Below, piece after piece: positions 54,231 through 64,000 of a DNA stretch of 64,000 nt. The stretch comes from Chara braunii (taxonomy: Eukaryota > Streptophyta > Charophyceae > Charales > Characeae): NCBI GenBank assembly GCA_003427395.1, contig BFEA01000263.1, forward strand, positions 1,348,908 to 1,412,907. Reading direction: 5' to 3'. The first letter of the stretch is position 1. Every line of letters starts with the position of its first letter. The notes under the pieces are model-generated. The model was given only the letters and a program-made list of their open reading frames with translations, ran no database searches and was not told the DNA's origin. A program made the translations under genes and the position numbers.

Positions 54231-55340
54231 TACTACTACTATGAAAACGAACGGGTGCCGAATGCATCAAGAAGAAAAGAAAAGAATGTAAAAAAAAAAA
54301 AGATCTAAACGAAATGAAAAAAAGAAAATCTAAAACGAAATCTAGAAAAAAAAGAAAAAGAAGAAAAAGAAAGAGGAAAAACAAAAAAGACAAAACGAAC
54401 TTACCTCCTGTAAAAAACGGTCACCGTTTAAAACGGGCGACCGCCAGGTGCACTGGGGACTAAATCGCCCCATTCACTTCGTTGAGCGCCAAGTGCCGCT
54501 TTAGTTTTAGTTTTTTTTTTTTTTTCCTCGATTTAGACGTGTCATCCTTGAAAGCGCAGGGGCCTTGCTGAACTGCGCGCGACCATTTTCAGCCGCGCGA
54601 TCTCATCGATCGCACGACCGAGAACGGCCACGCCAAAAGGCTGGGCTGCTCCAAAAGGAGCTATCCCAGTGACGATGTCATCGGGGCTCGATCCCAGTAT
54701 CTGTTGGGCAAGAGTCTGGTATGATATCCTACTGGGCTAGCTCCTATTCCACACTGTAATAGGAGCAGCTCTTCCTTATGAAGAGCTTGGCCCAGCATGG
54801 TATCGCCTTATGGCCTCACGCAGGCTATGCATGCGTACCCCAGCAGCCCCAACCGCTGGCCAGCCGGTTGCCGCCAACACGGCGACCATCGGGCAGCACG
54901 ACACGCATGTCGTGGCCATGTACATGACGTGGCCAACTATTTGGCCTACTAATGCCCTGAATTGCGCGGCCTACGGCCGCGCGCCACCTTTTAGGTCGAG
55001 TAAGTCTAGCTTCAACATCCTCATGACCGAGTGCCTCCACGGCCTTGTCAGACACCGCGGACGACAGGTCGTACCACCGACTCCCGCTGTTTCAATCGGA
55101 CATCAACGACGTCAGGTTCTAAAAAAAATTCAAGTCTCTCGGTCGTAGGGTTGACCTGAATAAACTTTGGCAACATTAACCTCGTCAAGTCTCCCAATCC
55201 AACAAAAATGGTCGGACAGTGTCCAATATGAATCCCTCAATTCAACAAAAAGGTCGGACAACGTCCGATCTTGAAAAACTCAGGCAGAAACCCTCACAGG
55301 GGTTTCTGTCCCGACAACGCGATCCTACATCTTGAAAAAG

Positions 55341-55640
55341 GCAATAAGAAAGTTGCATTTTGGAATGAGAGTGCAAGATCTGTCTAGACCTATAACGTCT
55401 ATGCTTGTTGATAAGAGCGCGATCACTATCTCTCAGATTTTTTATCGTGTCAAGTGTTATTTCAGAACGAGGGTAGGAAAACGAGTATTGCATGAAGTCA
55501 CCTTTCTGGTAGAAAAAACTTACGCTTTTACATGATTTTGGGAATGGATTGGCACAAGGAGGCCGACCCAGATATCAAGTTCAAAGATAAGATTGTCAAG
55601 ATTAAGGACGAAAAGTCCGAACTTAAAGTAATTAAATTGT
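55341..55640 (+). pseudogene. D protease, C-terminal half
   Basis: FGMRVQDLSRPITSMLVDKS resumes the protease after HAE-2 and the second motif ILGMDWHKEADPDIKF appears after a one-base shift near 55533. Together with 50594-50851 it makes a full-length retropepsin split by the insertion. Confidence 0.8.
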
Positions 55641-55749
55641 TTCACAAGTTTGGTTCTGACTCATCAATGTCTTTGTGTTGTATGAGTCTTCCTGCTTTTC
55701 GAAACATGGGTACAAAGCAGAAGTTGGCACAGGACGTACTGATGGTAGT

Positions 55750-56535
55750 CGTAAAATGAGTCGGTGAGTGTTCTTCGTCCTGTCGCCCTTCTATTGACAA
55801 ACTTCTTTACGAATTTAAGGATTTGCAGACTGAACCAATGAGAATAACTGAACGAGCTATCAAGCATACGATTGAGATCATTCCTGGAAGTAAGATTCCC
55901 AAAGGACCCATCTACCGAATGTCTTCTAGGGAATTGGTAGAACTACAGAAACAACTGCAAAAACTTACTGAAAAATAATGGATTCGACTAAGTTCCTCTC
56001 CTTATGGTGCCCCTGTCTTATTTGTACCCAAAAAGGAAGGAGAACTTAGATTGTGCATAGATTACCGAGGATTGAATTTCGTTACTGTGAAAAATGCGGA
56101 ACCCCTTCCTCGCATTGATGACTTGCTTGATCAGTTGCAGGGATGTAAGTACTTCAGTAAGATTGATATGAAGTCAGGATACCACCAGATCGAGGTGGCA
56201 CCAAAAGATCAACAAGACCACCTTCCAAACCATATATGGACACTACGCGTTTGTGGTTATACTTTTCGGACCGACTAACGCACCTGCTACTTTTCAAAGA
56301 TTTATGAATGAGTTATTTCGTCAATGGTTGGATCAGTTCGTAGTAGTGTATCTCGATGACATCCTCGTGTATAATAAGACATTTGAGGAACATGAGAAAC
56401 ACTTGCGGATGATTCTCCAAAAGTTGCGAGAGGGCAACTATAAACTGAACCCTAAGAAATCTGAGTTTGCTAAACTCGAGGTACTATACCTTAGACATAT
56501 AGTGAACGACAAAGGATTAAGGCCTGAAGAATAAA
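55750..56535 (+). pseudogene. pol: D reverse transcriptase
   Basis: IKHTIEIIPGSKIPKGPIYR, then TAA at 55977 (CAA expected), WIRLSSSPYGAPVLFVPKKE, LCIDYRGLNFVTVKNAEP, KIDMKSGYHQIEV. A frameshift near 56210 leads to FGPTNAPATFQRFMNELF and YLDD at 56349-56360. It ends at RPEE followed by TAA 56532 (CAA expected). Confidence 0.85.
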
Positions 56536-57110
56536 AGATAACAACAATTAGGGATTGGCCCAGACCTAAGACTTTCACTGAATTGAGATTTTTATGACTT
56601 GCTAGTTACTACATAAAGTTTGTAAGGAACTTCTCACTGATAGCTGCGCCTATTAGAAGATTGTTAAAGAAAAAAAAACCTTGGTTATGGGACAAAGATT
56701 GTGAGTCTGCATTCAAGATGTTGAAACATGTAGTAACTCACTATCATGTTTTGAAAATTATTGATCCTTCTCTCCTTTCATTGTTACTACTGATGCTAGT
56801 TAGTATGGGATTGGGGTTGTGCTACAACAAGATAACGACAAGGGATATAGACCCATTGAGTTTATGTCAACAAGTCTTCCGTTTAACAAGGTGACCAACT
56901 CCGCATACGGAAGGGAAGTATATGCCTTAGTTGCAACACTAGACACATGGAAACACTACTTGCTCGGGAGACACTTCACTATTTAATCAGACCACTCAAC
57001 TATGAAGTGGATAAAGACTCAACCACGACTCCCCGACAAGTTAGTTAGATGGTCTGCATTCATTGATACGTTTGACTTTGAATTGAAAACTATTAAACAG
57101 ACGATCTGAT
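56536..57110 (+). pseudogene. pol: D RNase H
   Basis: TIRDWPRPKTFTELRF, a TGA, then ASYYIKFVRNFSLIAAP and KKPWLWDKDCESAFKMLK. The catalytic motif is TDAS followed by TAG (CAG expected) and YGIG, in a shifted frame at about 56790-56815. SDHSTMKWIKTQPRLPDK lies at about 56987 after a TAA (CAA expected). Confidence 0.75.
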
Positions 57111-58025
57111 TTCTTTGGAACCATTGTCTCCTATCTTGATATTGGGAATGAGTTAAAAGATCAAATCCGTAATGGTTATATAGATGCTCCAATTTGAAGT
57201 CCTATGATTGGGACCATACAAAGGAACCCTGAACTTTTTCCTGAATATCGAATGTCTGACGACTTACTCTTCTTTATTGACAAAACCGAAGAAAAACTTT
57301 GCATTCCACACAAAGAACAGATTAAAAGCATGATTATTGGGGAATGTCATGACACCAAAGGATACTTCAGATTGAAGAAGACATATGCTAATGTAAGAGA
57401 AGGCTTTGAATGGAAAGGAATGAACGAGGATGTGCTAACCTATGTGCGAGCTTGTTTTGTTTGCCAAAGGAACAAGCCCTCGCATGAGAATCTATTAGGA
57501 CTGTTGCGACCACTACCTATTGCAAGTGAGCCACGTGAGTCCATCTCGATCGACTTTATGAGTTTCACCAAGAGTCGAAATGACAATAGCCAGGTAATGG
57601 TCATTGTGGATCGATTCTCTAAGTATGCAATGTTTGTTCCTCTTTCTGTCGAAGCTACGAAACTCGTCATCCAGAAGTTTCAGATGTGATGGGTTTCAGA
57701 ATATGGATTTCCAAAAAACATCATCTCTGATCAGGATGTACGGTTTATTGGTCAGTAGTGGTAAAAGTTGATGGAGGCACCCTGAAACGAATGGGCGAAC
57801 TGAACAGATGAACCGTTTGTGCCAACAACTTTTGCGAATGTATGTACGGCCAGATCAAATTGATTTGGATGAGAACTTGCCAAAGATTGCGAGTGCGTAT
57901 AATATCAGTGTTCATACAGTCATAGGCCGAACACCGAACGCACTTCACAAAGGTTGGCAGCCGCGATGTCCCATTGATGCTTTGACTCGGGACCAAGTCC
58001 AACGACTACCCCCAGGAACATGAGA
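57111..58025 (+). pseudogene. pol: D integrase zinc and core domains
   Basis: The frame 57204-57689 holds GECHDTKGYFRLKKTYANVR (second His replaced by Tyr), CFVCQRNK (CX2C), SISIDFMSFTKSRNDNSQVM (first Asp) and a short stretch ending at a TGA. The second Asp (IISDQDVRF) is at 57720. A deletion then brings the sequence to GRTEQMNRLCQQL, with the catalytic Glu. Stops near 57757 and 57766 precede this deletion. Confidence 0.8.
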
Positions 58026-58583
58026 ATTTGCAGTTTTGTATGAAGAAGACATAAAGAAAGTAAAGGAAAATATTCACAAAGCCCAACTACAAATGATTGA
58101 ATAGGCCAACAAACATCATTGGCCATCACAGTTTCAAGAAGGAGATCTTGTTTGGGTCAAGTCTAAAGAATTTTCCTTGGAAGAGAACGTGTCACAGAAA
58201 CTCCTACCTGTCAATTATGGACCCTGGGAAGTTCTCAAGGTGATAGGGGATACTGATGGACCTTCGTACATAATAGATGTACCCCCACACCTCAAGACAT
58301 ATCCCGTTTTTCACGCCTCCAAGTTACTGTCATATGTAGAGGCCACGACTTTCCTAACCGGCCATCCATATTTCCTCCCTCTATGAAGGAAGGATATGAG
58401 ATTGAAAAGATATTGGAGCATGGATACTTTTCTACAGGTGGTAGCGGAAGGTCACAAAAGCATTTCAAGGTAAAGTTCAAATCTCAACCCCCGTTTGAAG
58501 CTAGATGGTTCAGTAAGAAAAAACTTCTACCTACTGCTCCCGACATTGTTTCTGCATATGAGCGTGGACTAAAAGGTAATTAG
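58026..58583 (+). pseudogene. pol: D integrase C-terminal module and chromodomain-like tail
   Basis: EEDIKKVKENIHKAQLQMIE then TAG (CAG expected) and ANKHHWPSQFQEGDLVWVKS. LLPVNYGPWEVLKVIGDTDG is the GPY/F module. The tail EIEKILEHGYFSTGGSGRSQ ... HFKVKFKSQPPFEARWFSKK resembles a chromodomain and ends at 58583. Confidence 0.8.
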
Positions 58584-59621
58584 CCTAAAATTTCTGCGAT
58601 GGAACTCAGAAATTGGGCTGTGCCCGACAGTTGACTAAAGTCAATTGTAACTCGGAATATTGAGGCTCACGAGTCAAAGTCTGCACGGACCTAGTCTAGG
58701 CCACCGATCGGACACACACATTGGTTGTATGCAGGTATCCAGGCAGAATCTGGTCCAAGTGGAAGTCTTCAACTGTATGAGATCCAGGCCATTGACTGTG
58801 AGTCAATCTGAGCCCTCGTATCCGGGAGACCAGAGGCTGGTCAACTTGTGACTACACTACTTATTGACCCAGCCCTTGTCGTCGACATTCAGTCTTGCAC
58901 TTGCTGCTTGACACTGGCACGATGTTGGTTGGACGCTGGCTAGACGCTGGCTTGATGCTGGCACTACGCTGGCATTGTGTGTGGTGACGATGCGAGATTG
59001 GTGCATTGCATGCTGGCGCTTCTCTGCTCTTGGCGCCAGCTGGGACTTGATTGCTGACGTGGCACTTGCCACATTGTCTTCAACACCGATTGGGGTATCA
59101 ACGAGGAGGGAGATCAGGGCTGTGAGATTGGTTGTGAGAGGGAGGGGGAAGCTTACCTGATTGATGCTGTTGACATTGCGCACTGCTGAGATGTCTTCAT
59201 GAGAGATCTGCGCCTACATGGCAGTATGCTGTGATCGGTTCTTGTCAGGCTTGTCTTTGGGATATTGTTTGCTGACGTGGAAGAGGGGAGATGCCTGAAG
59301 GAGGAGTGGGATATGAGGGAGATCTATCTTCGATGACATTGATGGATATTTTTTCTTCCACCCTCTAAGTCTTATCTCCCTCCTATCAGCTTCATCCTTT
59401 GGCTACGAGACATTGTACTTCTGATCTAGGCTGAACCCCGGGCCGCCTGGCGACTTGGACGTCGCCTGGGGCGCGGCTTGGGCCGCCTGGCTGGTTGTGC
59501 CACCCGGTTGCCAACCGGGCGATCCCAGCGCATCATAGGTGGGGGGGGGGGTTGGGCTTCTTTGGACGCTTGGGGCCTTTTCGGCCCCCCAAGACGTGCA
59601 CTAGGTAAAAAACCATCGAAC

Positions 59622-59746
59622 TGGGTCCAGTAAGCCCGCCCTAAACGATTCAAAAGTGCGACCAATGTGGACCGCCGATCTCGAGAGATCGGCGGCCCAG
59701 AATGGCCGTCCTTTTGAATCATTTAAGGTGTGAACTACTGGGCCCA
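59622..59746. repeat. 125-bp imperfect palindrome
   Basis: Centre CCGCCGATCTC-GA-GAGATCGGCGG (59672-59695), middle GATTCAAAAG/CTTTTGAATC (59647 and 59711), outer TGGGTCCAGTA/TACTGGGCCCA (59622 and 59736). It may be a foldback element nested in the hAT-like element. Confidence 0.85.
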
Positions 59747-60055
59747 CTTTCAATTTTTTTTGGCCTTGCTCCACTACACAACACTCTACATGCATTTGGA
59801 GCACGCACATGGATGTAGAGTGTCTTGTAGTGGAGGTAGGACCCCAGTTCCCTCCCTTGCGTTTCCCCGCCCGCTGCCCCCAACCTACGGCCCTTTACAA
59901 TGATCGTCTGCCAGCAGTTCGCGCGCCCTCGTCTCCTTCAGCCCGTCGTAACGCTGTCGCCTTCAGCTCCCAGCCCGCCCGCCATCAGCCCAGCCCGTCG
60001 TCGCACCTGCACAGTCTGCGTGCCATTGTCTCCATCAGCAAGTTGTTAGTTCTTC

Positions 60056-60059
<4 letters not shown>

Positions 60060-60099
<40 letters not shown>
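60060..60099 (+). repeat. (AG)n microsatellite
   Basis: A pure AG run of about 40 bp inside the hAT-like element. Confidence 0.9.
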
Positions 60100-60101
<2 letters not shown>

Positions 60102-60461
60102 ACTTCTTCTGCTGCCTCTTTTTCTTCTTGTTCTACCTCCTGTCAAACCCCAAACCCTCCTCCCCCTCTTCCCTCCCCAACCCCACCCCTCAGATTAACT
60201 TTTTTATTGCAGGTTTGGGGTCCTCTGGGGGAGCACAGCAAGACCCCACCTTCTAAAAAAAATAAAAAAAAATCCTGCGGGGTTTTCGAGTCACCTGGGT
60301 TTGCCGGGCGGGCCAGGGGGTCCGCCCAGCTGGGCTCTGCCTGGCCAGGCGGCAGCCCAGCCTAGCTTCAGATCACATTCATGATTATTGGAGACATTGA
60401 CAGGCGCCGAGACATCTTGTATTTCGACATTGAAGAGTTCCTCCCGACTGGGTTCATTGCA

Positions 60462-61152
60462 GCAAGCCTCAACTAACAATCTAACAGAGGTTAGGACCTC
60501 AAAAAAGAAAAAGTGAGGTGTAGGTCTTTTAGGCTCAACAGACTCAGAAACATGGAGCAGATACACAGATGATCTGTCAGCTATGTTTTGAGGGGAGCTA
60601 GCAGCCGCCTGTGCACTGAGAAAAGGTCTGGGTCAATTCGAGGAAAAGAGAGGTAAGTCAAGTAAGCACGATGGTCTAAATCCACTGGAGGAAAAGAGAG
60701 GTAAGTCACATAGGAACTATGATCAAAATCCACTGGGGGAAAAGAGAGTTTGGCAAGGCTTAGGTTCAAGGTTTCAAGTGGAAAAGACGGAAACAAGGGA
60801 CAGAAAAATGACTTGAGGTCTTTTGCAACCACATCTAGGGCATCAGAACTACAGCCTTAAACCACCAACACTCCTGGAAAATCAGGCCAATCCCTGTGGA
60901 TTGAAGAAAGACCCACAACCACCAGATTGTCAATCTGGCGGACCAGCTGAAATGGGCGAGCTGTGTGGTGATCACAGCGCTTGCAAAGGTTAGGTTGGTT
61001 TAAGCATACAGTGCTTTCTCTGGGGTTTACGTGAGGTTCCTTAGTTTGCTACTCACTACCAGCAGGGTGCTCCTGCCCAAATGGAATGGCGCTGCATTCT
61101 TAAGGATAGGCTTGTTGTTGTTTGTGAGGGAGCCCAGGAGAGGGTGGGTCAA

Positions 61153-61154
<2 letters not shown>
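60462..61154. other. Unassigned flank right of D
   Basis: No gene or repeat family is recognised. GAGGAAAAGAGAGGTAAGTCA occurs twice (about 60640 and 60689), a short local duplication. Confidence 0.5.

Positions 61155-61192
<38 letters not shown>
61155..61192 (+). repeat. 38-bp poly-G run
   Basis: An uninterrupted G run followed by GAGGGAGGAG and then TGTTAACATAAA. It could be an unusual polypurine tract or a simple expansion. Confidence 0.9.
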
Positions 61193-61193
<1 letters not shown>

Positions 61194-61972
61194 GGGAGGA
61201 GTGTTAACATAAATAAAGCTGAACGAGTTTCAACTTTCGAGTCTTTCCGGGACCCCATTTTTCGGCTTTTCATTTACCTTGCCAAGTTTTTTGTTTTCTT
61301 GCAATGTGTCAGTTTTGTGTTTTATTTGACCCTTCGTTTTCTTTTGGCAACCTGAAACATTATTGATGTGTGTTTCTTCGCCTTCGCTGTAAAAATGGCT
61401 TGCACTAAGTGACCTGCGCAGACATCAAAACTGGCCTGTCCTTGAATTTGCAAAATCCACGCAGGATTACTCGAGTGCTATACAGATCAGCCCAGAGAAT
61501 ATTCGTCTCTTCAACAACAGAGGTTACTGCTCAGCCAAGCTGGGAAGGTGTGCAACTCTCGCAACCATGCACTGTCAACACCACCTCACGAAAAATGGAC
61601 CCTCATTTTCTTCTTCTTCTTTCTTTTTCGAAACACAGGACCTTACAGACGTTGCTCTGATCTATTCTGAAACGTCTGTTCAAAAACACAATGTGAAAAG
61701 AAAAGAGTGCAACAATTGTCTCCCTTGTCAAACCCCTGGTGGAAAAGAGAAGAGAGCCTTCAATCATCTGAAGAAAATTTGTGTTCCGTGTTGAAGCTCT
61801 TTCTTGAAGTTTCTTTTCCCAAAATTTCCTCGTCAAATTTTATGCAGGCTCTATGCTCTTGATCCCCAAGGCTTCCCGATCACTTGTGACAGCTAAATCA
61901 CCCCTCGCCTGTTATCACCCTTCATCCTAAGATCATAATCCCTACAGTTCTTACACCCTAATGGGCAGACTG

Positions 61973-62062
61973 CACTGGTGCTATGTTCATGCTTGCAAAG
62001 CATGAATGTGACCGCTTTTATGACCAGGTTGATGATTCCCAAGCATGAACATAGCACCAGTG
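61973..62062. repeat. Perfect 22-bp inverted repeat with competing inner hairpin
   Basis: CACTGGTGCTATGTTCATGC and the next two bases (61973-61994) pair with 62041-62062. Inside, CATGCTT...AAGCATG can form an alternative stem that uses the end of the left arm. Confidence 0.85.
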
Positions 62063-62163
62063 TGGCCTGACCCTAAGGACATACTCACACATGGACTTTT
62101 TTGACCGAAAGCTACAATTAAAGCACCAGTTCAACCGAGCCTATTTGTGTGAAGCTACCTTCT

Positions 62164-62179
62164 GAGGCTCTAGAGCCTC
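62164..62179. repeat. 16-bp perfect palindrome
   Basis: GAGGCTCTAGAGCCTC. Confidence 0.85.
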
Positions 62180-62885
62180 CAACTGGGCCTTTTCTTAATG
62201 ACCCCCACAGGCCACTACCGGCCAGGCATGGTTGTGACCTTTCTCTGTTCCTGTCAACAACATGACATCTTCTATCACGCAGGTGAGAGACTGTCATGGA
62301 GGCACACGGATTGGTTTTGTTTCTCTACCCCCCAATCTGCCTGCTACGTTTCCAGCCAGGGATTCGTAATCATTGAGACTTATATTTCGCCCGTATCAGT
62401 TGATCCTTCTCCATCATGAGCTGACAGTCCTACCTTGGTCCACCATCGCGTGGGATCTGCAACATAACTGCTGTGGGTGCCAACAGGGTACGTCATACTC
62501 TTTTCACTGACTGATGCAAGGGTATCTGGGCACGGTGTTCCCAAAAAAAGTGGTCATCTCCCAAGAAGCGCTGAACATCAGACACTTCGTGCCATCCTTG
62601 ATTGATCTGGGTGTCGCGACACCTCTGATCAAATTTGAATATCTTCGCCATTGTCGGCGGTAATTTCCGGACTACTTTGTGCAGGCAACTGTTCGTCGGT
62701 GTGTTTGAAATTTCAAATTTGTACTTTGTTTTGGCTTTTTCTATGACTCTGATCAGAAAGTGCCTGTGACCGACCACTTGAACCAGCACTGGAAGTTCCC
62801 CATTCGTATCTAGGACTCCAACTCATGTCCTAAATTCCTGGCTGCGACCCTTCACGCCTGGCTGGACTCACAGGAGTGTTGCATT

Positions 62886-63350
62886 GTGAGCGGCACGAGG
62901 TTGCACATCGCCTTGCCAGGCTGCCAACAATGCCCCACGGCCCAATCCATACTTGTCACACTCAAGGTCATGTATGAGAACACTGTGGCCTTGCCAGCAT
63001 ATTCTTGGACATGCCACAAGGGTGGGAAAAACATGGATGGAAAAAAAAGGTACTATGTATGTGTAAGGAAGGGCAGAAAGTCGTTCAGTTGGCCAGGTCT
63101 TTCTGCGTTCTACTCGATCACATGGCAAAAGTGTAAGGAACTAAGCATAGATGTGAAGTCGTCAGCCCTCCGCTGGACATGCAACATGGATGGAAAAGAG
63201 GTACTCTCCTGGGATACCACGCCAGGCGTCCACATTGCCTCTGGCTGCCTGGATGACCCACCCGTCTCAGGCCCGAGGCCAAGTCCCGCACAACCGCAGC
63301 ACAAAAAAATAATTGCCACACAAACAACTCCCTCCCCCCCCCCCCTTTAA
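62886..63350 (+). other. Open frame of 154 codons, unknown
   Basis: The frame contains two similar segments (SWTCHKGGKNMDGKKRY and RWTCNMDGKEVLSWD) that might be an internal repeat of a small Cys-rich module, then a Pro-rich end running into a poly-C tract. No family is recognised, and it could be non-coding. Confidence 0.15.
63331..63346 (+). repeat. Poly-C tract
   Basis: CCCTCCCCCCCCCCC next to TTTAAAAAGG. It may mark the 3' end of the SINE candidate on the minus strand. Confidence 0.6.
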
Positions 63351-63778
63351 AAAGGCTAATTCTTTAAGCCCAACCAATTCAATTCAGGCCTTTTTTATTG
63401 TCAGTATAGTATCAGGGGGGAACCCCATAGCAGCCACATCCATGCCCAAGCCTCCAACGAGGGAACATGTGGGAGCTGCACCCACCAGTAGGTGTGATAC
63501 CTGCTACAGCAGGTGGGCGATACCGGCCAGGCGTCAGCCGGTAGCAACAGGACCAAGCTGCTTTGATGGGCCAGTCGATGTGCCTCCCCTCCAGTCCCTT
63601 CCCCCTATGACCATCAGCAGTCTCTGCTCAATGCCACTCGGGGGGACCAAAAGGCCTATCTCTAGGTGGCGGGCGCCAAGCTTGCCCAGGAGACATGATG
63701 CCAATGGGGATTGAGCCCAAGACCTCCTGAACACCACTTACGTGCCTTACCAACTGAGATAGGCTGCTGGATGCGAAC
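63350..63778 (-). mobile_element. tRNA-derived SINE candidate
   Basis: On the minus strand a tRNA-like head reads TATCTCAGTTGGTAAGGC (box A, 63750-63761) and GGGCTCAATCCCC (box B, 63706-63718), about 35 nt apart as in tRNA genes, where RNA polymerase III factors bind. A body of about 350 bp unrelated to tRNA follows. The anticodon region (CACGTAAGTGGTGTTCAGG) does not fold as a normal arm, so a working tRNA is unlikely. The 3' end is not defined. Confidence 0.5.
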
Positions 63779-63825
63779 AACTTTTGGCTGAGGGTCATTT
63801 CTGAGTTCCATATTCATTCGAGGGC

Positions 63826-63846
63826 AAAAAAAAAAAAAAAAAAAAA
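63826..63846 (+). repeat. Poly-A tract of 21 bp
   Basis: Just outside the SINE head. It may be the tail of another retroposed copy on the plus strand. Confidence 0.8.
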
Positions 63847-64000
63847 GGTGCACCCCTTTGAATTTTTTCCAAAGTTCTAACCCCCTTTAAACCCAATTAT
63901 ACCCCCCTTCCCTTCCGCACCCACCCAAAACACTGGAAACGAAAAGAGCCTGGAGTCGGGCTGCTCTTGGTGGGCATCGGATCTCAGTAGCTTGTCTGAC
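63847..64000. other. Right window edge, nothing recognised
   Basis: CT-rich then mixed sequence, no ORF or motif. Confidence 0.5.

Larger units (their letters stand above)
53295..55308. repeat. Hairpin array of HAE-2 (at least 12 hairpins)
   Basis: Perfect stems include GGCTCAGCC (53295/53314), CCCTCGAT (53326/53345), CTTGATGTTCC (53361/53376), CAGACT (53466/53484), CTCTGTG enclosing GCCGTTCG (53653-53705), GTACCTGG (53741/53761), GGCGTCATTCT (53769/53808), CTGGG enclosing GCTCC (54641-54669), GCTCCTATT (54740/54758), AGCTCTTC (54767/54780), GCGCGGCC (54964/54975) and CAGAAACCC (55285/55300). AGTCTAGATGC (53502/53524) pairs with one wobble. Stem sequences are unrelated to one another. Confidence 0.8.
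50852..55340 (+). mobile_element. HAE-2: hairpin-array element inserted in D protease
   Basis: This 4.5-kb insertion splits the protease gene. Its left ~400 bp align with the right end of HAE-1 in reverse. The interior is AT-rich near 51300-51560 with hairpins GCCAAC/GTTGGC and GCAGCCGA/TCGGCTGC. The right 2 kb (53295-55308) form an almost continuous hairpin array. An 18-codon tandem repeat lies at 52981-53088. No transposition enzyme is recognised. The ends are not precisely fixed: AGCGT on the left and TGCAT on the right may be a degraded duplication. Confidence 0.6.
59426..60365. mobile_element. hAT-like non-autonomous transposon in D 3' LTR
   Basis: It starts CTAGGCTG and ends CAGCCTAG, with GC-rich similarity (CCGCCTGGC) a few bases inside each terminus. 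The flanks CTTCTGAT (59418-59425) and CTTCAGAT (60366-60373) are an 8-bp duplication with one change; the empty site in the D 5' LTR reads CTTCATAT. The size and duplication length fit hAT, but the termini differ from the element in C gag. No transposase is present. It contains a 125-bp palindrome, an (AG)n tract and an open frame without known similarity. Confidence 0.8.
36100..60461 (+). mobile_element. Element D, old Ty3/gypsy retrotransposon with four nested insertions
   Basis: The LTRs start TGCGCCCGACAG (36100) and TGTGCCCGACAG (58619), and both end TTCATTGCA. The primer site after the 5' LTR is TTTGGTATCACAGC. Internal order is gag, protease, RT, RNase H, integrase, C-terminal tail. 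Inside it are element C with its own hAT-like element, HAE-2, and a second hAT-like element. No clean flanking duplication is seen at D's ends. Stops and frameshifts are dense, consistent with D being the oldest layer. Confidence 0.85.
58619..60461 (+). repeat. D 3' LTR, interrupted by a hAT-like element
   Basis: TGTGCCCGAC...TTCATTGCA. Without the 940-bp insertion it is about 895 bp, close to the 862 bp of the 5' LTR without element C. It carries the uninterrupted C target site at about 58854. ACGTGGC occurs near 59056. Confidence 0.9.
61193..62885. other. Unassigned region with hairpins
   Basis: No recognisable gene. Open frames at 61567-61794 and 62198-62419 lack family features. Two strong palindromes occur at 61973-62062 and 62164-62179. 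Confidence 0.5.

Noticed and set aside
63700-63775. Functional tRNA gene on the minus strand
   Set aside because: Box A and B are good, but the anticodon stem does not pair and the acceptor ends do not match.

Overview
This window looks like intergenic heterochromatin from a large plant-type (streptophyte) genome. Almost everything that can be identified is mobile DNA. The evidence is five Ty3/gypsy chromovirus-type retrotransposons, tRNA-iMet-like primer sites after the LTRs, two hAT-like transposons with 8-bp target duplications, and telo-box motifs. A charophyte alga such as Chara is possible, but that is inference. No rRNA, CRISPR or clearly intact host gene was found. Names A, B, C, D, F, G and HAE are labels coined here.

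Layout. 1-2829: a C-family LTR remnant, split by a minus-strand B-family solo LTR. 2830-5970: 5' LTR, leader and gag N-terminus of F, a relative of B. 5971-18881: element A (gag, PR, RT, RNase H, INT, chromodomain, 3' LTR), whose integrase is split by a 6.9-kb insertion, HAE-1. After a 500-N gap comes a pyrimidine-rich and hairpin-rich stretch. 20386-29340: the most complete element, B. 29341 to about 33055: element G, in which most of pol is deleted so that protease runs into a chromodomain. 36100-60461: the old element D, with complete element C (36355-47040) inside its 5' LTR, a hAT-like element inside C gag, HAE-2 inside D protease, and a second hAT-like element inside D's 3' LTR. 60462-64000: flank with hairpins, a 38-bp poly-G and a tRNA-derived SINE candidate.

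How it fits together. D's 3' LTR keeps the uninterrupted version of the site that C entered in the 5' LTR, which fixes the order of events. HAE-1 and HAE-2 share a homologous terminal block of about 400 bp. Each also carries a dense series of short perfect hairpins whose stem sequences differ while still pairing. They show no transposase or polymerase and are my best candidate for an undescribed class of element. In-frame stops in the retroelements are mostly TAG where CAG (Gln) is expected, as deamination of CHG-methylated DNA would produce. Every retroelement here appears dead in cis.
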